Source: Heterocephalus glaber | Taxonomy: Eukaryota; Chordata; Mammalia; Rodentia; Bathyergidae | Assembly (NCBI RefSeq): GCF_000247695.1 | Contig: NW_004624784.1 | Coordinates: 13,457,675 to 13,521,674 of the forward strand | Direction of reading: 5' to 3' | DNA: 64,000 nt | Shown here: positions 11,376-22,240 of the stretch, in pieces | Position numbering within the stretch: position 1 is the stretch's first letter | Layout: each line of letters begins with the position of its first letter | Position numbers and translations under genes: made by a program | The notes under the pieces: model-generated | The model's database searches: none | Seen by the model: the letters and a program-made list of their open reading frames with translations, nothing else | What the model was told of the DNA's origin: nothing

Positions 11376-12284
11376 AGGAAGACAAAACAAAAAGAACACT
11401 CAGAGTCCTTAACACCAAAAAATTCAGTTAACTAGGAAATTGGATTGGGCCAAAACAGAATTTTTTTTTTTAATCTTGGCCCAGGAGCTCTGTAACAGTC
11501 TCTTTGGGTTTATTCAGGAATAAAGGGACCAGAGAGAGAAGATTCTGGCATGAGGGATTCCATGAATCTACACCCCAGTGAACCAGGTAAGACTTAGGGC
11601 TTTTTTTAAAGTCTTATAGGCAAACAGCAAATAACATTTATTCAAGAAAATCTATAAATATTTCTTAAGAAAGGTAAGACTATTCCTACCTTACTCTCAG
11701 TTTAGCAAAGTAGGGCACTCTACTCCAGACTGCTCAGCCAAGAACAGTTCCCTGCATTCAATAACAGAAGTAAGGGAAAAAACCAGGACCCCCTGTTGCT
11801 GTGATATATTATCTAAAATGTTCTGTTTCCAATAACAAAAAGAGGCATCAAAGAAGTAAGGAAATATAATTGATATATACACAAATATTAACAAACACAG
11901 ATCACCTGTAAGAATTAGATTCAGCAGAAAAATTCTTTAAGATAGCCCTCATAAGTATGTATATAGAACTAAAAGAAATTACAATTAAAGAAATAAATGG
12001 AAGTACAATAACAATGTCACATCACATACAGAACTGGTGAAGAGATAATTTTTTTTAAAAAAACCAAATGGAATTTCTGGAGTTGAAAATTCTAATAATT
12101 TAATTAAAAGTTCACTAGAGCAACTCAATAGTATATTTGAACTGGCAGGAAAAGGAACTAAGAACTTGAACCAAGCCAAAGAACAGAAAGAAGCAATAAA
12201 ATGAATGGCCAGAGAAATTAGGACACTATCAAGTACACCAACATTGTGTAACAGCAGTGCTAGAATGAGAGATGAGAGAAAATA

Positions 12285-12405
12285 CTTTTGGTGGTGCACT
12301 CCTGTAATCCCAGCCCTCAGGAGGCTGAGGCAGGAAGAATGCTGTGAGTAAAAGGCCAGAGTGGGCTATATAGTGAGACCCTGTCTCAAAAATACAAACA
12401 AAAAA
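12285..12405 (+). mobile_element. B1-type SINE in the L1
   Basis: 5'-truncated B1 starting GGTGGTGCACTCCTGTAATC and ending GAGACCCTGTCTCAAAAATA. Confidence 0.88.
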
Positions 12406-12870
12406 ATTAAATGGCAAAAAACTTCCTAAATTTATCAAAAAGCAATAACCTACACACCCAGAAGCTTAATGTTCTTCAAGTAGAATAAATTCAAAGAGAT
12501 TTGCAAATAGTCACGTAATAGCAAAATATGCTAAAAGTCAAAGACAAGGAGAAATGAAAGCAGCAAGAGAAAAACAATTCTGTCACTTATAAAGAAACCC
12601 AATAAGTTTAGCAGCTGGTGTCCGAGCAGAAATAATGGAGGTCAGAGATAGGAGTGCTCAAAGACAAAAAACTGTCAACCCCAAATGCTATATTTAGCAA
12701 AATTATCTTTCAAAAAAATTTTGTTTCAAAAGACAAAATACTTTTCCAGGTAAATAAATGCTGAGAGAATTTCTTGCTAGCAGCCCCACCTTACAAGAAA
12801 TACCAAAGGATATTCTTTAGAATGAAAACAAATAACTCTGGAAAATAATTTGAATACATACATACACACA

Positions 12871-12950
12871 GAGAGAGAAAGAGAGGGAGAGGGAGAGAGG
12901 GGGAGGGAAATCAAGAGGGAGAGAGGGAGTCATGGAGAGAGAGAGAGAGG
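12871..12950 (+). repeat. GA-rich simple repeat
   Basis: GAGA/GGGA runs with short interruptions. Confidence 0.9.
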
Positions 12951-13819
12951 AAAAATATGACCAACTATATGCTATCAATACAATTTAGATTCAAAAAATG
13001 AAAAAAGACAAATCATGCAAGCAACAACCACAAGAAAGGTGTAGTGACTATACTACTACCAGACAAAATAGACTATAAAAGAAAAAAATTACTAGAATAA
13101 AGACAGACATTTCATAATGATAACATGATCAATCTGTCAGAAAGGTATAATAGTTATAAACATATATGTACCTAACAACAGAGCAAAATGCAAAAGCTGA
13201 CAGAAATGAAGAGAGAAATAGCAATCCAACAATAATAGTTGAAAATTTCACAATCCAACTATAACAGTTGAAAATTTATAATACCACTTTCACTACTGGA
13301 TAGAGTAATAACACAAGAGCATCAAAGAAGTAGAAGATTTGAACAATACTATATACAATACCAACTCTTCCTAGCAGACATCTGTACAATACCACACCTA
13401 ATAACAAAATACACATCCTTCTCAAGTGCACATAAAGCATTTCAATATAGACTGTATGCCAGGGCCATGAACCAAACCTCAGTAAAATTTAAAGATGGCG
13501 ATAACATAAAGCATATTCCCTAACCACAATAAAATGAAATTAGAAATAAACATAAGGAAAAAATGAGGAACAAATAGGTGGAAATGAATCAACATGATCT
13601 TATATAGGACCATAACTAATGTGTCAAAGAAAAAAATCAAAAAAATATATTAAAAATACTTTGAGATAAATGAAAATAAAGATATAGCATGCCAAAACTT
13701 ATATAGTGAAGAAAAAATGGTGATTAGAAGGAAATTTATATTTGCAACTGCCTATTTTAAGAAAGAAAAAATATCTGAAATCAGTAATCTACTCTTCCCC
13801 TGTAAGATACTAGAAAAAG

Positions 13820-13900
13820 GGCCAGGGATTTAGCTCAGTGGTTCCACCACCTGCCTGGCAAGTGTAAGGTCCCAAATTTGATCCCTGGTACCAAAAGAAA
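13820..13900 (+). mobile_element. tRNA-derived SINE in the L1
   Basis: Exact 15-base TSD AGATACTAGAAAAAG at 13805-13819 and 13901-13915. Confidence 0.94.
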
Positions 13901-14056
13901 AGATACTAGAAAAAGAAAGATAAACTAAACCTAGAGCAAGCAGAAGGAAAAGAATAATAAAGTCTATAATAGAAGTTAATAAAATTAAAAAACAATAGAA
14001 AACATTGGTGAAATAAAATTGATTCTTTGAAATGATTAACAATATTGACCAAGCTT

Positions 14057-14060
<4 letters not shown>

Positions 14061-14100
<40 letters not shown>
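14061..14100 (+). repeat. (GA)n microsatellite
   Basis: About 40 bases of nearly pure GA. Confidence 0.95.
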
Positions 14101-14755
14101 CTCAAATTACTAGACTCAGAAATGAAAGAGGGGAAAATACTATTGGCCATACAGAAATTTTTTTAAAGGATTATAAAGGAATACTAGGAACAACTGCACA
14201 CCAAAATAGATACCTTAGGAGAAATGGACAGATTCCTAGAAACACAAACTATCAAAAGTGACTCAAAAAGAAATATATAATCTGAGTAAACATAGCAAGT
14301 GAAGAGATTGAATTAGTAATCAAAAAACTACCCATGAAGAAAAACAAACCCAGATATCTTTCCTACTAAGTTCTGCTAAACAGTTAAAGACTCAATATCA
14401 ATTCTGTACAAACTCTTCTAAGCAACAGAAGAGGAGGGAACACTTTCCAACTCATTTTATCAGAGCATTTCTCTGACACCAAAACCAACCAAAGAATCAC
14501 AAGATTCTCCTATAAATATAGATACAAAAATCCTCAACAAAATCATAGCACATCAAACCCAGCCATATCTAAAAAGAACTCTAAACCATAACCAAATTTT
14601 TCTTCCCAGAGTGTGTGTGGTTCAACATCTGAAATTAATTAGTATAATACATCATATCATATGAACATCCCAGTAGATGCAGAAAAACCATTCAACAAAA
14701 GTACTCTTTCATGATGAAAATATTCAATAAACTGAGAATAAAAGAGAACTTCCTC

Positions 14756-14848
14756 GGGACCGGGGATTTAGCTCAGTGGTTCCACCGCCTGCCTCGCAAG
14801 CCAAGGACATGAGTTGTTCCCAGGTACCAAAATAAAATAAAATAAAAT
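14756..14848 (+). mobile_element. tRNA-derived SINE in the L1
   Basis: TSD AGAACTTCCTC at 14745-14755 and 14849-14859. The tail is (AAAAT)n and not pure A. Confidence 0.93.
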
Positions 14849-15034
14849 AGAACTTCCTCAACCTGATGAAGGATCTTCATGAGAAACCCAGAGATAACAT
14901 CATAAAATGGTAAGAGACTTTCCTTCTAGAATCAGAAAAAAATAATGTCTGTTCTCACCACTTCTATTCAGCACTGTACTGGAGGTTCTAGCCAGAGGAA
15001 TAGGAAAGAAAAAATAAAATAAAAGACATCATTA

Positions 15035-15113
15035 GGGCCAGGGATTTAGCTCAGTGGTTCTGCCGCCAGCCTTGCAAGCACAAGTACCCGAGTTCGATCC
15101 CCGGTACCAAAAA
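15035..15113 (+). mobile_element. tRNA-derived SINE in the L1
   Basis: TSD AAAAGACATCATTA at 15021-15034 and 15114-15127, exact. Confidence 0.94.
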
Positions 15114-15190
15114 AAAAGACATCATTAAAGAAAAAGAAATGAAACTATCTCTATTTACAGATGATATAATCTTATATAGAGAAAATGATA

Positions 15191-15279
15191 GGCTGGGGAT
15201 TTAGCTCAGTGGTTCCAGCGCCGCCTGCCTCGCAAGCGCGAGGTCCCGAGTTCAATCCCTAGCACCAAAAAAAGAAAAA
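15191..15279 (+). mobile_element. tRNA-derived SINE in the L1
   Basis: Flanks GAAAATGATA (15181-15190) and GAAAATGCTA (15281-15290) form the TSD with one difference. The body has a small insertion near the middle of the tRNA-like part. Confidence 0.9.
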
Positions 15280-15382
15280 AGAAAATGCTAAGGAATCTAT
15301 AGATCGATGCATAAACAAAATGTGATATATGTATACAATAGACTATTACTTGGCCATAAAAATGAATGCATTTCTGATATAT

Positions 15383-16080
15383 ATACTATTATAGACAGCT
15401 AAGTCAGATAGAAATATCATAGGCAGTCAGATAGAGATAAGCCCTCGAGAGAGTCAGGACAAAGGTGAAACACATCACAACTGTGGCCAGACACACATCT
15501 GCTGGAGACCAGGCCTCAAGATAAAGACAAGATGACCAGACCTGTATACTTCCTCAAAGAACAAACACTGGGCCTAAAAAAGTCTAGACAGAGCCGGGGA
15601 TTTAGCTCGGTGGTGCCGCCATCTGCCACACAAGGTCCTGAGTTCGATCTCTAGTGCAAAAAAAAAGAAAAAGAAAAAAGTCTAGACAGAAATCAGTCAC
15701 CCTATAAGTGACCAGAGACCTCTGGACCCACCACTTCCTAGAAGTCTTAGTTCTTAGTATGCACACTTGTTATGTGACTTGTTTCCCAATTGGACCACTA
15801 TTACCTAAGTGACTATACTTGTAAACTTATTGGCTGATCATAGCTGTTGTACCCATGTGAGTTTTGCTCTATAAAACTTCCCTGTAAAGTGGGGTCCCTG
15901 GATACCCCTCCTGCCTCTCAGGAGCTATTGTATCAATAAATACCTTCCTACTCTTAACCTCCGTTGTTCCTAGAATTCATTTTTTTATTCTTAGAGGACA
16001 TGAGCTCAGTGTATCAGACATCTAACAGGTTGGAAGATATAATATCTCATATTTCATCTCTGGTATCATTTCCTGTATCA
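15383..16080 (+). mobile_element. Solo LTR inserted in the L1 3' end
   Basis: The L1 sequence stops near 15382 and resumes at about 16081. In between is an LTR-like unit with a TATA box CTATAAAAC at about 15871 and an AATAAA signal at about 15934. It carries its own SINE at 15593-15673. No matching LTR is seen elsewhere in the window. Confidence 0.68.
15593..15673 (+). mobile_element. tRNA-derived SINE in the solo LTR
   Basis: Exact 17-base TSD AAAAAAGTCTAGACAGA at 15576-15592 and 15674-15690. A few bases are missing from the middle of the tRNA-like body. Confidence 0.94.
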
Positions 16081-16195
16081 GTACAACTTGTATGATCCTT
16101 AAAGACATTATGCTAAATGAAAGAAGCCAGTCATAAAAGCCCACATATTATATGATCCTGTTTATATGAAATGTCCAGAATAGGGAGCACAGGGC
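16081..16195 (+). mobile_element. LINE-1 3' end, continuation
   Basis: AAAGACATTATGCTAAATGA and TATATGATCCTGTTTATATG match the well-known 3' part of mammalian L1. It continues the L1 interrupted at 15382. Confidence 0.78.
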
Positions 16196-17905
16196 TTTCT
16201 TCAGAGTGGTATGCACTGGAGCCCCAATTCTAGTACATGCCACTCCCCAATCTATTTTGGGCAAGGAATTCCGACCTTCCACTTTGTCTTCTGTAACATG
16301 AGTCAGCTATGCCTTACGGCATTGTGGCAAGGCTCACCCGAGGTAATGGAAGTTAAAAGGGCCTTTGGGGATCATAAAACATCTTTCTTCACAGAGGTAG
16401 CCTCCCAGGCATGAGGTGGCCCCTTGGATCTCCTGAAATCCAAAGGCCTGCAAAGAGGCCTGTCAGCTGGGTGAGCCCATGCTGGGGACCCTTCTCAGAC
16501 AAAGCTAGGCTTCTGTGCAGGTAGACCAAAAGTCACACACAGCTCAAGTGAGCTGGACACCCTACTCATCCACCTGCACCAACCATCAGTTGCCCCCGCC
16601 ATCAGCAGACATCCGCAGCTACTGGAGAAGTTAAGGGGCTAGGATGCTTTCATTCTTTGTCTCTTCCACCTGGGTCTTGGGGAGGAGAGTAGGAATGGAA
16701 ACAGTTGACATGCATACAGCAGTCAATGGGCAGCCATTCAGAGCACCCCAGCGTCCTCTCACTGCACAAGCACCATTTCACCCAAACTCCTCCAGCTCCC
16801 ACTCTTCATGTCCTCACAGTAAGCCAAGCTGGCTCATGCACATTGTAGAAAACAGGATAAACCAAGACTGCTTTATATGGTTGCTAGTCCAGAGGCTTTG
16901 AGGTTTCTGCATCTGGCTGTGAAGCTCTAGAAACACCCAGATATTTGGACAGCCCCATCTCTCTCCTTCCTGTCAACTCAATCAACTGTACGCCAGGCCA
17001 TCTGTTTCCTCCAAGTATCCCCTACAGAACCTCTCTGGGGCTGGGAGGGTACTTTAACTCATTCCATTCTCCCATTTTGATTCCTCATTTGGGGAAGCAG
17101 GAGAGAAAAGAAGGGTTTTGCCTGGGGCCTTTATGGTGATGTATGAGGGAGGGAGAGGCAGGTCATCTCCATCTGCATTAGGGCCAAGAAGAGACCTGCA
17201 GAGGTCAGAGGCATCCATTCACTCTAACTAGTGGCACAAGAAGCAGATAAAGCATCCCACCCAACTCTGTAGGCTGCCTTATGCCTTGTCTTGTTCTCTG
17301 TGGATGTAGGGGGAAGATTCTCATCCCAGTAGAGACTGGGGGCTTCTCTTGCTCAGACACACAGCTCACTCACCTTGATCCAGGTCTCTCACCACCCAGC
17401 TCAGTTCCTGACATACTGGAGCCACTCCCGGATGTTGAAGTGAGTCTTGAGGACAAGGTCACACCTGATTCAGCTCTGTCCTCCCAGGATAACACAACTG
17501 GAAGCTCAGGACCCATTATTGTACTAGTGAACACCCCCATTTTCCCCCTGCCCTGGATGAGATCCCCAAATTGAATACCCAGAAGATCTTGCAAACCAGT
17601 GCTCGGTTTCAGACATCTATTACATGGCAACAGCCTGAAACTGAGGTTTTACCAGATAGTTCCCCCAGCCAGGCAGGAAGGGACAAAGTGAGAACTCTAT
17701 CTCACCATAGTGCAGACAGACAGACTGGGTCGCAAGGGCTGCCGGCTCTGCCTACCTGTGCCCCATTACCATCAACACACACTGCAAGAAGGGTAAATAC
17801 CAAAGCCAGGTCATCTGTGGTGTCATCTCTAGGGTGGCATATTTGCCTGTGCAGGTGTCCAAGCAAGACAATTTGGGCTAAAATACTGCTAGACCAATTG
17901 TCAGG
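16196..17905. other. Intergenic unique DNA
   Basis: GC-richer, repeat-poor sequence. The + strand open frame 17281-17574 (97 residues, Ser/Pro/acidic) is discussed under findings. No splice-supported gene is recognised. Confidence 0.45.
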
Positions 17906-17909
17906 ATGT

Positions 17910-17972
17910 CAGGGATGCTGGGAGTGTAGCTTGACAGTAGAGTGTGTTTGATCCCCGGCACCAAAAAAAAGC
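17910..17972 (+). mobile_element. ID-like tRNA SINE fragment
   Basis: GCTGGGAGTGTAGCTTGACA through GTTTGATCCCCGGCACC and an A-tail. It differs from the abundant SINE by its A-box region. Confidence 0.7.
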
Positions 17973-18161
17973 AGTAGAGGGTAAAGCAACCTGTGTGTGT
18001 GAGGTCTCGCCTGCCAAGTGTCCACATGGTAGACCAGTCTTGAGCTTTCTGCAGCAGGAACAGTATTGCCTGCCTCAGGGGGTGTGGGAAGACATGCAGG
18101 TGTAAAAGGCTTGACAGATGAGAAATCCTCCACATGTGTTGCTTAAAAGTTAATAGGTCTG

Positions 18162-18240
18162 GGCCAGGGATTTAGCTTAGTGGTTCTACCGCCTGCCTCA
18201 TAAGTGCAAGGACCCGAGTTCGATCCCCAGCACCAAAAAA
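18162..18240 (+). mobile_element. tRNA-derived SINE
   Basis: Exact 17-base TSD AAAAGTTAATAGGTCTG at 18145-18161 and 18241-18257. Confidence 0.95.
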
Positions 18241-18257
18241 AAAAGTTAATAGGTCTG

Positions 18258-21200
18258 ATTCAAGGCCCCTGTTGGAACAACTGGGAACAAGACTGTATGA
18301 AAGGGCATCCCTTCCCACCACCTCAGTGGTACCCTCTGCCTCCCTTCTTCTGGATGAAACCCCACATGCTGGCTTCCTGAATCCAAGCTCCTGTGCTGCT
18401 TCAGGCTCCAGGGGACTCAAGAAGAGAGATGTACAGGACCAAAAGAAGATCTGCTGCTAGGAGGGAGCTTCTAAAGGCAGGCCTGAGTTCTAAAGGAGAA
18501 CAGAGAGATTCTGCAAACTATGTCTCCTGCACAGAGGAGGGTTTGCCATGAAACAAACCAAGCCTCGGGCCCCTCACTTGCAGTACCACATCTAAACTTC
18601 TCTACCTAATTTTGTATTTATAATTTTGTATGTATTCTTGTTCTAAGAAAGCTTCTAAGACTGTAAAAACCTCGGGCTCCACAAAACCTCAGTCTGCTCC
18701 AGCTTCCAAGGAGGACTCCTCTCTCCTCTGAGATAAGCTCCCATTTCTCTCCCAGCCCAGTAGCCAACACTCCCATCTTCCAGCCTCAGCCCACAACTCT
18801 GCCTGAGTATTTTCCCATTGAGCCAAACCTGGACAGACCAAGAAGGTCCCTGCCTTCTGGCCTTGGCCTAGGATGTTTTTCTGCTTGCCTTTCCCCTAAT
18901 TTTTTCAAGATCCACAACAAATACTGTAAACACTAGGAAGCCTTCCCTGAAGTCCCAGACAGAATCATTGCTGCAGGTTCTTTGCCATGTTCAATGTGTC
19001 CCTTTGTCAGAGCGCAAATACCCCTTAGGTCTGCAGCTTTGGGGATGTAATTGTTACCCAGGCTATGGCCCTTCTAGAGTCCTGATGGTCCTGAGTCTAT
19101 ATCTCCAAAGCCTACTAGCCCAGGGCTCCCTCCTGGGTGCAGGGAAAATGTTTCTTAAATACATGAATCTCTGAATGGCTCTAAGGCTAGAGACAATGTC
19201 AGAGTGATTTAAAAGGTCAGAGTATAGTGCTGGTTTTACATCTGCATGGCTGTCATTCTGACCAGCCTTCCTAGACACTTTCTTCTTTTCTCTTAACACA
19301 GCCCTGAGAAACCATTCCTGGGGCCTGTGCATCCCCTACTGGCTGAAGCAGTTAGTTCCCCAAGAACTAGAGGCAGCAGGCAGGGCCCAATTCCTGGACC
19401 TGCAGCAGAGCTCCTAGGCACTCTCCCCACCCACCCCTAACAACATGTTCACGGGGGTCTTATTCACTTGGAAGTGTAAGTGCTACAGGATATGGCATTT
19501 CTTAGCCTGGGTGGGGCTATGAGGACTCATTCGTGGTCCCAAAGACCCCACCCTGGGCCCTGTTCACCAGACAGTGATGGTGGTCTCCAAATCTGCCTAC
19601 AGGATCTTATAGAAGAAAAGGGAAGACAATCCCTACTTCCTGTGTCTCTTGTATGGCATTTGTGCTTCTGGCCTCCAAGACAGTCTGGATCCTCTGAGTC
19701 CCAGGCCCTCCAAACACCTGGACGTGTGTGAAGGGAGGCTGAGGTATGGAGATCCAATCCTGCAGGGAGTCAGCATACCAAAGTCATGTCTGTTTAAGGA
19801 CCCACTGATGACTCTGTTCCAACAGCCTTGCTCACTCTGTGTCACACACTGCCGTCACCACTCCAGCCCACCACATCCAGGTGGGCACAGGGCTTTGTGC
19901 TTTGTTAGAACTGGACAATGCCACATTCATGCTTGAAGGTGATGCCTGTCATAGGACATGCCTTCCGCAGGTGTCTCCTGCTCCCCATGACGCACACCTA
20001 GTCATTTCCCTCCATCTCCCCTGGGTTCTGAAGAAATTTGTGCTGAAACCCCCACTCTAAACAATTCCTTTGTCACCTCCTTCTCACACCATTTCATGTC
20101 TGCCTACAAAATACCACGTAATAAGGTTCTTTTCTAGGAAGTCCTCCTTGGTCATTTATTTATTCAATACATAATTATGTACTACTGTTTTGCCAAAGGT
20201 GAGGCACATAGACTCGAGAGCAGCAGCTCAGTTTTCTGGTGGAGGGGACAAAGGGGCCAGGCTACTCTTCCAGGATGGGCATTATGTGCTATCAGGGGTA
20301 GGCACAGGGGTTCTGAGAGCACAGCAAGGAACCCAGATGTGGGGGTTGCATGGGGGAGCTCCTTTGGGGATGGAGAGAATGCTGTGGCTGTGCTCATGTC
20401 TCATGGCTGCAGGGTTTTCAGCAGCCAGGTGCAGGGCTGGCGTGGGTGGACAGTGTCTGACCAGGTGCTGAGAAAGAGCAGGGTGGGGGCTGTGCAAAAG
20501 GGTGGTATGTTGAAGGGTTTCGCCTGGGGATGTGCAGGAAAAGGCTGACAGCAAAGTCAGGAAGAGGCTAATGGCAGACTGAAAGGTCAGGAGCTACAAG
20601 TCTTAGGAGAAGGAAGAACAGGTATAATGAAAGAGTGGAAAGCCAGTAGGCTGGAGAGCATACTAGAGAATGTGCCCTAGACACTGAGTTTTACCATGTC
20701 GAGAGGTGATTTTTGTGATGTTAAACACAAACACATTATAAATGAAAAATTATATTCACCTTCAGTTCATCCAACCCTATAATTTGATACCTGGCCCCAG
20801 GGACAGGGTAACCACAGGCAGGGGATTAAACTATTGACCCTATGACTTGGTTGCCACAGGACAATTAATTAGGATAATTGATTGGTTGTCCTACCTAATT
20901 AGGGAAAATTTTGTCATTGTGAAAAAAACTGTCTCAGATACGGTCACCTTGCTATGTGGACTGTGCTGTTGAAGCAGAAGGAGTCACTCTCCGGACACAC
21001 TTTGACTGCTCCTCACCCCTGGGGTCTACTCTATGCTTCCCCCCGCCCCAGGTGATAAGTGATCCACCCTTTTCAGGGTCTGCCTTTCCTTCCATTGTAG
21101 TTTCTCTCCTCTCACTCCAATCTCAGGGTCAGTATTCACCCTCTAGATATGGGGAAGGAACAAGAGCCAGAAGTGGACCCAGGCAGAGATAGGTGCAGGC

Positions 21201-21904
21201 ATGTGCGGCTGGGCAGCCATGGCATGGGCACAAGGAGAAATGATGCCACTCAGAAGGGTGTTCAGGATGTGGGTGAGAGGCACATGGATTGGAATAGGGA
21301 CCAACTAGAAACCAACTTGTAAGAACATGAGAAAACCCAACTCGTAGAAACTTAGGGCTAGATGCCTCTCCTCTAAAGCAGGGGGAGCACAGATGAGCAG
21401 CCAAGAGCCCAGTGCTTGGCTGGGTGCACCTGGGTGCACCTCTGACACTAGGGCTGGGTCACCAAGTATGTCCTCCCAACAGGCCAGACTGTTCTGGGAT
21501 GGAACTAAGAGCCCAGCCCTGGGTACCTGGGGAAGAAATGGGAGGTCCTTCTGCAGAAGGTGAGCTAGCAATTTCAGAGCCACTCCCCCTTCCTGGCCCT
21601 CAAAGAGAGCATAGCTCTTGAGACATTGGTGGGAATGGTAGGGAAACCAGTTCGAGGTCAACAAAGGACAAGATGGACAAGTTACAAACAGGACACAATG
21701 AATACCAGCCTGTGGCTGGGCTGGATGAGGCCTCTCCCCAGGCCATGGTCCTATCTGGGGAGGGGCCTCCCTTCTTCCCCACACTTCGGCTTTCCCAGCC
21801 TGGTATCTCTGGCACTGCCTCAGTCAAAATCACCAGGCACTTGTAAGCACCTATTTGGTCCAATGCAAAGATCTGTAGGAGCCTGGGTGGACAATTAAAA
21901 AATA
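18258..21904. other. Intergenic unique DNA
   Basis: Mostly unique sequence with many short overlapping frames on both strands and no domain I recognise. No splice-consistent exon chain is seen. Confidence 0.5.
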
Positions 21905-22055
21905 TCCAGGACATTCTGGGAGCCTGAGGCAGGAGGACCACATGTTCAAGCCCAAATTGGACAACTTAGTGACTAAATGAGACCTTGTTTCCAAAAAAGG
22001 CTGAGGATGAAACTCGGTGTAAAGGCTCTTGGTTCAATCTCCAGTACTGAGTGGG
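21905..22055 (+). mobile_element. B1-tRNA dimeric SINE, 5'-truncated
   Basis: A B1 part (GGGAGCCTGAGGCAGGAGGA to GAGACCTTG) continues directly into a tRNA-like half (GGTTCAATCTCCAGTACTGA). This is the fused structure seen in several non-murid rodents. Confidence 0.75.
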
Positions 22056-22143
22056 AAAAAAATCTCATGAGACCTGGCTGCCCTGTGGAGAAGTTGCAGC
22101 CACAAAAAAGTATGGGGCTTCTTATTCACCATAAATATCATCC

Positions 22144-22227
22144 CCGGGGATTTAGCTCAGTGGTTCCGCCACCTGCGTTGCAAGCACAAGGTCCTGAGTT
22201 TGATTCCCTGTACCAAAAAATAAATAA
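22144..22227 (+). mobile_element. tRNA-derived SINE
   Basis: Exact 13-base TSD ATAAATATCATCC at 22131-22143 and 22228-22240. The tail is (TAAA)n. Confidence 0.94.
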
Positions 22228-22240
22228 ATAAATATCATCC

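Larger units (their letters stand above)
11880..15382 (+). mobile_element. LINE-1 ORF2 remnant
   Basis: A + strand, A-rich L1. The 13060-13560 segment reads like the endonuclease part of ORF2 (ATATATGTACCTAACAACAGA, then CACATCCTTCTCAAGTGCAC). 14510-15180 is the reverse-transcriptase part, ending with Leu-Ser-Leu-Phe-Thr-Asp-Asp-Ile-Ile-Leu-Tyr near 15145-15177. The catalytic motif is usually Phe-Ala-Asp-Asp, so Ala is replaced. Many stops and frameshifts show that it is dead. SINEs interrupt it at five places, and an LTR splits it from its 3' end at 16081. Confidence 0.8.

Noticed and set aside
11985..12299. Hydrophobic minus-strand frame that looks like a membrane protein
   Set aside because: It is the reverse of A-rich LINE-1 sequence, which reads as Leu/Phe/Ile-rich by composition.
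12871..12950. GA-rich tract as a CRISPR-like or regulatory array
   Set aside because: Ordinary purine microsatellite without spaced repeats.
21305..21784. A 159-codon minus-strand frame in GC-rich intergenic DNA
   Set aside because: Low-complexity Pro/Leu/Ser composition, overlapped by long frames on the other strand and in other frames. GC content alone can keep such frames open.
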